Below are positions 14,501-16,401 of a stretch of 16,401 nt of DNA, one piece after another (within the stretch, counting starts at the first letter, position 1; each line of letters begins with the position of its first letter). The notes below the pieces were generated by a model. That model searched no databases, had not been told where the DNA came from, and worked only from the letters and a program-made list of their open reading frames with translations. Source of the DNA: Lachnospiraceae bacterium. Its GTDB lineage: Bacteria; Bacillota; Clostridia; Lachnospirales; Lachnospiraceae. The DNA lies in NCBI GenBank assembly GCA_009774245.1, contig VSNM01000035.1, positions 1-16,401 on the forward strand. Direction: 5' to 3'. The position numbers were made by a program, and so were the translations under genes.

Positions 14501-16401
14501 GCCTTGGACAATGTGGTTGTAAGCCAAGGCGGCATGGCGATTCCAAATGGAGAGAAACTTGTGATAAGCTTTGACGCATATGCGGATAGGGCTAAGACAA
14601 TCAAGGGCGCCATAGGCAGCTACGCATTTGAAAGTGCGCTGACTACTGAAAGAAAACAATTTAAATACCAATTTGATGCTGATGGAGGCAACGTGCTCCG
14701 TTTCCTTCTGGGAACACCGGGCACAGTCTATATCGACAATGTAAGCATACGTAAAGACGGAATGATTGTAAACGGCGATTTCTCAGGCGGAATGGTAGGT
14801 TATGAAGTCTATGTCAATGATGCGGCTAAGGTTTCAGGTTATATTGTCGATTCATTAAATGAGAACGGTGCGTTCTCTATAGATATTGATGATACCGGTG
14901 CAGAGGAATGGTACATCCAGCTCAAGCAGAACGGCATCAAGCTTGAAAAAGACAAATGGTACAAACTGTCGTTTGACGCCAAGTCAACAGTTGGCAGGAA
15001 AATCACATATGCGCTGCAAAGGGATGGCTCAAAGCATAAGAACCCTGACGGCAGTGAGGATTGGACAGCTTACTGCAAGGAGACGGCAGACCTTGAACAA
15101 GGCTATAAGACCTTTGAAGTTGCGTTCAAGATGAATAAAGACACGGATCCTGAGACGATACTCAGCATCTCTATGGGTGCAGTCGGAGCGCAAATTAGCA
15201 ACAAACATACCATTGTAATCAATAATATCAATTTGGTGGAGACGGAAGCGCAGTCCGAGCCGGCAGGACCTTCAGCAGGCGAGAATATGATTAAGAACGG
15301 AGATTTTGCGAAGGGAGAAGAAGGCTGGGTAAAAGAAGTAATTTCCCCTGCATCAACAAACAGCGTAAGCTTTGAGAATGGAAAGGCAGTTTATGATATA
15401 TCCAGCGTCGGAAATGCGGATTGGAATATTAAGCTAAGATATAACGATAAGCTGACTCTGGAAAAAGGGGCAAGTTATAATGTAAAAATGAAGATAACGT
15501 CTACGGCAGCAAGAACAGTCAAGTATTCATTAATGGATTCGTCATATGCATGGTATGCAGGACAAGACCTTCCGCTGGCTGCTAATACAGAATATGCAGT
15601 GGATTTTGATTTTACTGTGGACAAAGATACGAGCAGCGATATTACGTTTGCCATTTCAATGGGCAAGATTGACAGTGCTAATACGCCGGCATCAAAAATT
15701 GAGATTGACGACATTATAATCACAAAGACCAGCGGAGGGCAAACGCCGTCAGATACACCGGCTGAACTGATTAAGAATGGTGATTTTGCGAACGGAGGAA
15801 CGAACTGGAGCTCTTATGTTCACACTGGTGACGGTGCATCAGCAACGGAGCCGGCGTTCACTGACAGTAAGGCCAGGTATGAAATACAGAATGTCGGAAG
15901 TGATAACTGGCATATTCAACTGAAACAGGAAGGCCTTGCATTGGAAACTGGGGCAACCTATAAAGTAAACTTAAAAGTAGCATCTTCTGCTACGCGAAAG
16001 ATACAGATAGCATTGCAAAATTCGGATGGTTCGAAATGGTATGGCGGTGCTGATATTGACCTTACAGCAAACAAGTTAAAGTCAGTAAGCCGTATCATTA
16101 CATTAGATTCAAGCAAACCGGTTTCTGATAATGATGTTTTCCAGATTTCTATGGGCAAGATAATCGGAGATTCTAATTTGGATCCCCATACTATAGAAAT
16201 TTATGAAGTCAGCATCATAAAAGTCAAAAGCGATGCGACAGCAGATACAGAGACAGAAACAGATATTGCTATAGCATCTCTCATCAGCGAGGAAGAACTT
16301 GATGAAACAGAAGTTCTTGACGAGAGCAGTGATGAGAAGAGCACTGACGAAGAGACATCTGACGTGGAGAGCGCTGACGAAGAGACATCTGACGTGGAGA
16401 G
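11534..16401 (+). CDS. Giant secreted GH16 beta-glucanase with multiple CBM modules, 3' end outside window
   Basis: Open for 1622 codons with no stop, so the C-terminus is missing. Residues 1-29 are a signal peptide (KKKSK start, hydrophobic core, AVSA cleavage site). Order: 85-135 truncated GH16 start; 137-274 and 276-431 CBM4/9-like modules; 432-475 Asn/Ser linker with a 9-residue repeat; 476-741 complete GH16 catalytic domain; CBM-like modules at 766-922, 941-1075, 1077-1236, 1252-1398 and 1412-1565; acidic tail from 1566. The active site is GEIDIMEVHG, with nucleophile Glu-614, Asp-616 and acid/base Glu-619, the laminarinase-type ExDxxE arrangement, preceded by GFLPAFWMMP. Each CBM shows the NGDF...W opening and the closing I.I.(D/N)(N/D)I strand. 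It should cut beta-1,3 or mixed beta-glucans outside the cell; the exact glucan is not deducible. The acidic tail may lead to an anchoring region. Confidence 0.93.
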   Translation, partial: MKKKSKQSLKISVLGLVFALSAGSMAVSAGNRLDIQSGMVRINSVDKVQHTIKGPTNKDEKSIWSSLKNGNITSTDKNGKGSNAYKLVLEDNFDVDSLNTNDWNFEDRDTAWVNGGLQEYGNSAENTYVQDDNYIHNGQFDEGNEPGRFCMQYWNWGTDKCDGVSVSVTPDKMRELKVTVPDGVVALEDVIVNQSDLALPKGKKLVLSFDAYADKAKNIKSVIGNYVFDSVLTTERQNFKYEITMSENADSSSLSFLLGTPGTVYIDNVCIRENNMIVNGNFSGGMTGYEVYVNETASVMGYAVNSLNENDAFFIDIADTGKDAWNIQLKQSGIRLEKGKWYRLSFDAMSTMNRDIMYMLQKNGAIDNNWTAYSGQPKASLTKDYKNYSIIFKMDKNTDANAIFSIYMGAVGGKQIDKKHIIVIDNITLLETTKPATATNTSASSNSSSRDSSNNNAGENNSNNNAGENNSNNNAYRLVWEDDFDGDKLNLADWNIEEHDPGWVNAEVQEYVNPEKGKAAGDDSDKNLYVKDGMLYIQALERLDDDGNPIFQNLGGADRKTYTSARINTQGKHDFQYGRFETRAKVPSGTGFLPAFWMMPTDEGYYGQWPKCGEIDIMEVHGSALNTSYGTLHFGDPHTQKQGSHTLSSGPNFGEDFHVFACEWEPGEIRFYVDDELFYTVNDWFTQTPGYDKKAYPAPYDQNFYLILNLAVGGSWVGYPDNNIDISKRPFVIDYVRVYQKDSYDMDVDKPVNDVVLRDPDSTGNYINNGDFSKAGVVDDKSETWQLLLANGGAATAEIKDGAMHITSTSAGSVNYGVQVVQPGIPLEKGMKYRLTYYAYADAARTMITGISAPDKGYIRYLEDSTVNLASPSRRAADAYTQFTHEFTMTNDSDANARLEFNLGNQGSTATVHIKDVRLEKVGAAEEEKKGMLPNGSYLYNGTFDVGDEPGKRRLAYWDWDTSKCSGASVSVTADSRRELKVTVPDGVAALDNVVVSQGGMAIPNGEKLVISFDAYADRAKTIKGAIGSYAFESALTTERKQFKYQFDADGGNVLRFLLGTPGTVYIDNVSIRKDGMIVNGDFSGGMVGYEVYVNDAAKVSGYIVDSLNENGAFSIDIDDTGAEEWYIQLKQNGIKLEKDKWYKLSFDAKSTVGRKITYALQRDGSKHKNPDGSEDWTAYCKETADLEQGYKTFEVAFKMNKDTDPETILSISMGAVGAQISNKHTIVINNINLVETEAQSEPAGPSAGENMIKNGDFAKGEEGWVKEVISPASTNSVSFENGKAVYDISSVGNADWNIKLRYNDKLTLEKGASYNVKMKITSTAARTVKYSLMDSSYAWYAGQDLPLAANTEYAVDFDFTVDKDTSSDITFAISMGKIDSANTPASKIEIDDIIITKTSGGQTPSDTPAELIKNGDFANGGTNWSSYVHTGDGASATEPAFTDSKARYEIQNVGSDNWHIQLKQEGLALETGATYKVNLKVASSATRKIQIALQNSDGSKWYGGADIDLTANKLKSVSRIITLDSSKPVSDNDVFQISMGKIIGDSNLDPHTIEIYEVSIIKVKSDATADTETETDIAIASLISEEELDETEVLDESSDEKSTDEETSDVESADEETSDVE
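11786..11938 (+). other. Truncated GH16 module inside the glucanase
   Basis: Residues 85-135 (YKLVLEDNFDVDSLN... to ...YVQDDNYI) repeat the first 50 or so residues of the true catalytic domain at 476 onward (YRLVWEDDFDGDKLN). After the strand equivalent to YVKDGMLYI the sequence jumps straight into a CBM; the catalytic core with its ExDxxE motif is absent. The frame is kept. It is probably a remnant of a second GH16 domain. Confidence 0.75.
11942..12826 (+). repeat. Duplicated CBM pair, copy 1
   Basis: Encodes two consecutive CBM-like modules closely related, segment by segment, to 14354-15241. Shared stretches include RELKVTVPDGV, SFDAYAD, LTTER and LLGTPGTVYIDNV. This copy has two Cys (FC, KC) in its first module. 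It arises from an internal duplication of about 890 bp. Confidence 0.85.
12890..12955 (+). repeat. 27-bp tandem repeat encoding an Asn-rich linker
   Basis: The unit encoding SNNNAGENN occurs at 12890-12916 and 12917-12943, identical in DNA, plus a partial third copy at 12944-12955. It is the flexible linker just before the GH16 domain. Exact identity suggests recent slippage expansion. Confidence 0.9.
14354..15241 (+). repeat. Duplicated CBM pair, copy 2
   Basis: The second copy of the two-module unit at 11942-12826, located after the GH16 domain and one further CBM. It diverges mainly by substitutions plus a short insertion (KHKNPDGSED region, near residue 1172). Confidence 0.85.
16346..16401 (+). 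repeat. 30-bp tandem repeat encoding an acidic tail, cut by window end
   Basis: The unit encoding DEETSDVESA starts at 16346 and again at 16376, identical as far as seen, and the window ends within the second copy. It continues a Glu/Asp/Ser/Thr-rich region from about 16226. Such tails are flexible spacers, often in front of a cell-surface attachment signal, which is not visible here. Confidence 0.85.

Overview
The window looks like a chromosomal stretch from a low-to-moderate GC Firmicute, most likely a gut-type Clostridia of the Lachnospiraceae kind. The support is strong AGGAGG-type ribosome sites, the family mix (YtrA-type GntR operon, lantibiotic-immunity ABC transporter, OmpR/HK pair, secreted GH16 glucanase with many carbohydrate-binding modules), and visibly mixed base composition. 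No rRNA, tRNA or CRISPR array is seen.

Layout. (1) 1-850, minus: a MerR-family regulator cut by the window edge, with a 19-bp-spacer MerR-type promoter immediately upstream. (2) 1217-2991, plus: two genes, a RimJ/RimL-type GNAT acetyltransferase and an unusual alpha/beta-hydrolase-like + GNAT fusion carrying a His-Asp hexapeptide repeat. (3) 3003-5459, minus: a GntR (YtrA-like) regulator, ABC ATPase and ABC-2 permease unit. A 173-bp MITE-like element with terminal inverted repeats and a perfect 8-bp target duplication sits between regulator and ATPase; a terminator-like hairpin and two tandem 41-bp hairpin repeats sit between ATPase and permease. (4) 5924-10574, minus, clearly more A+T-rich: an OmpR-type response regulator and histidine kinase, then a LanFEG-type ABC transporter (ATPase with the E-loop, two permeases). 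Three 11-bp-phased TTGTCAG repeats in front of the transporter are the probable response-regulator operator. A long imperfect inverted repeat lies between kinase and transporter. No lanthipeptide precursor or modification gene is visible, so this reads as a stand-alone peptide-antibiotic resistance module. (5) 10660-11319, minus: debris of mobile DNA. A DprA-like gene fragment with an in-frame stop is joined directly to the last 50 codons of a phage terminase large subunit; a small uncharacterised ORF lies beyond it. (6) 11534-16401, plus: one very large secreted protein (at least 1622 residues, still open at the window end) with a signal peptide, a truncated GH16 start, two CBM4/9-like modules, a full GH16 catalytic domain, five more CBM-like modules, and an acidic repeat tail.

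How they fit together: three regulated units lie side by side (MerR with neighbouring acetyltransferases, GntR-ABC, and TCS-LanFEG), all plausibly concerned with coping with small molecules or antimicrobial peptides. They are followed by a recombination scar and then a polysaccharide-degrading surface or secreted enzyme. The mobile-element traces fit an accessory region that has been repeatedly rearranged.
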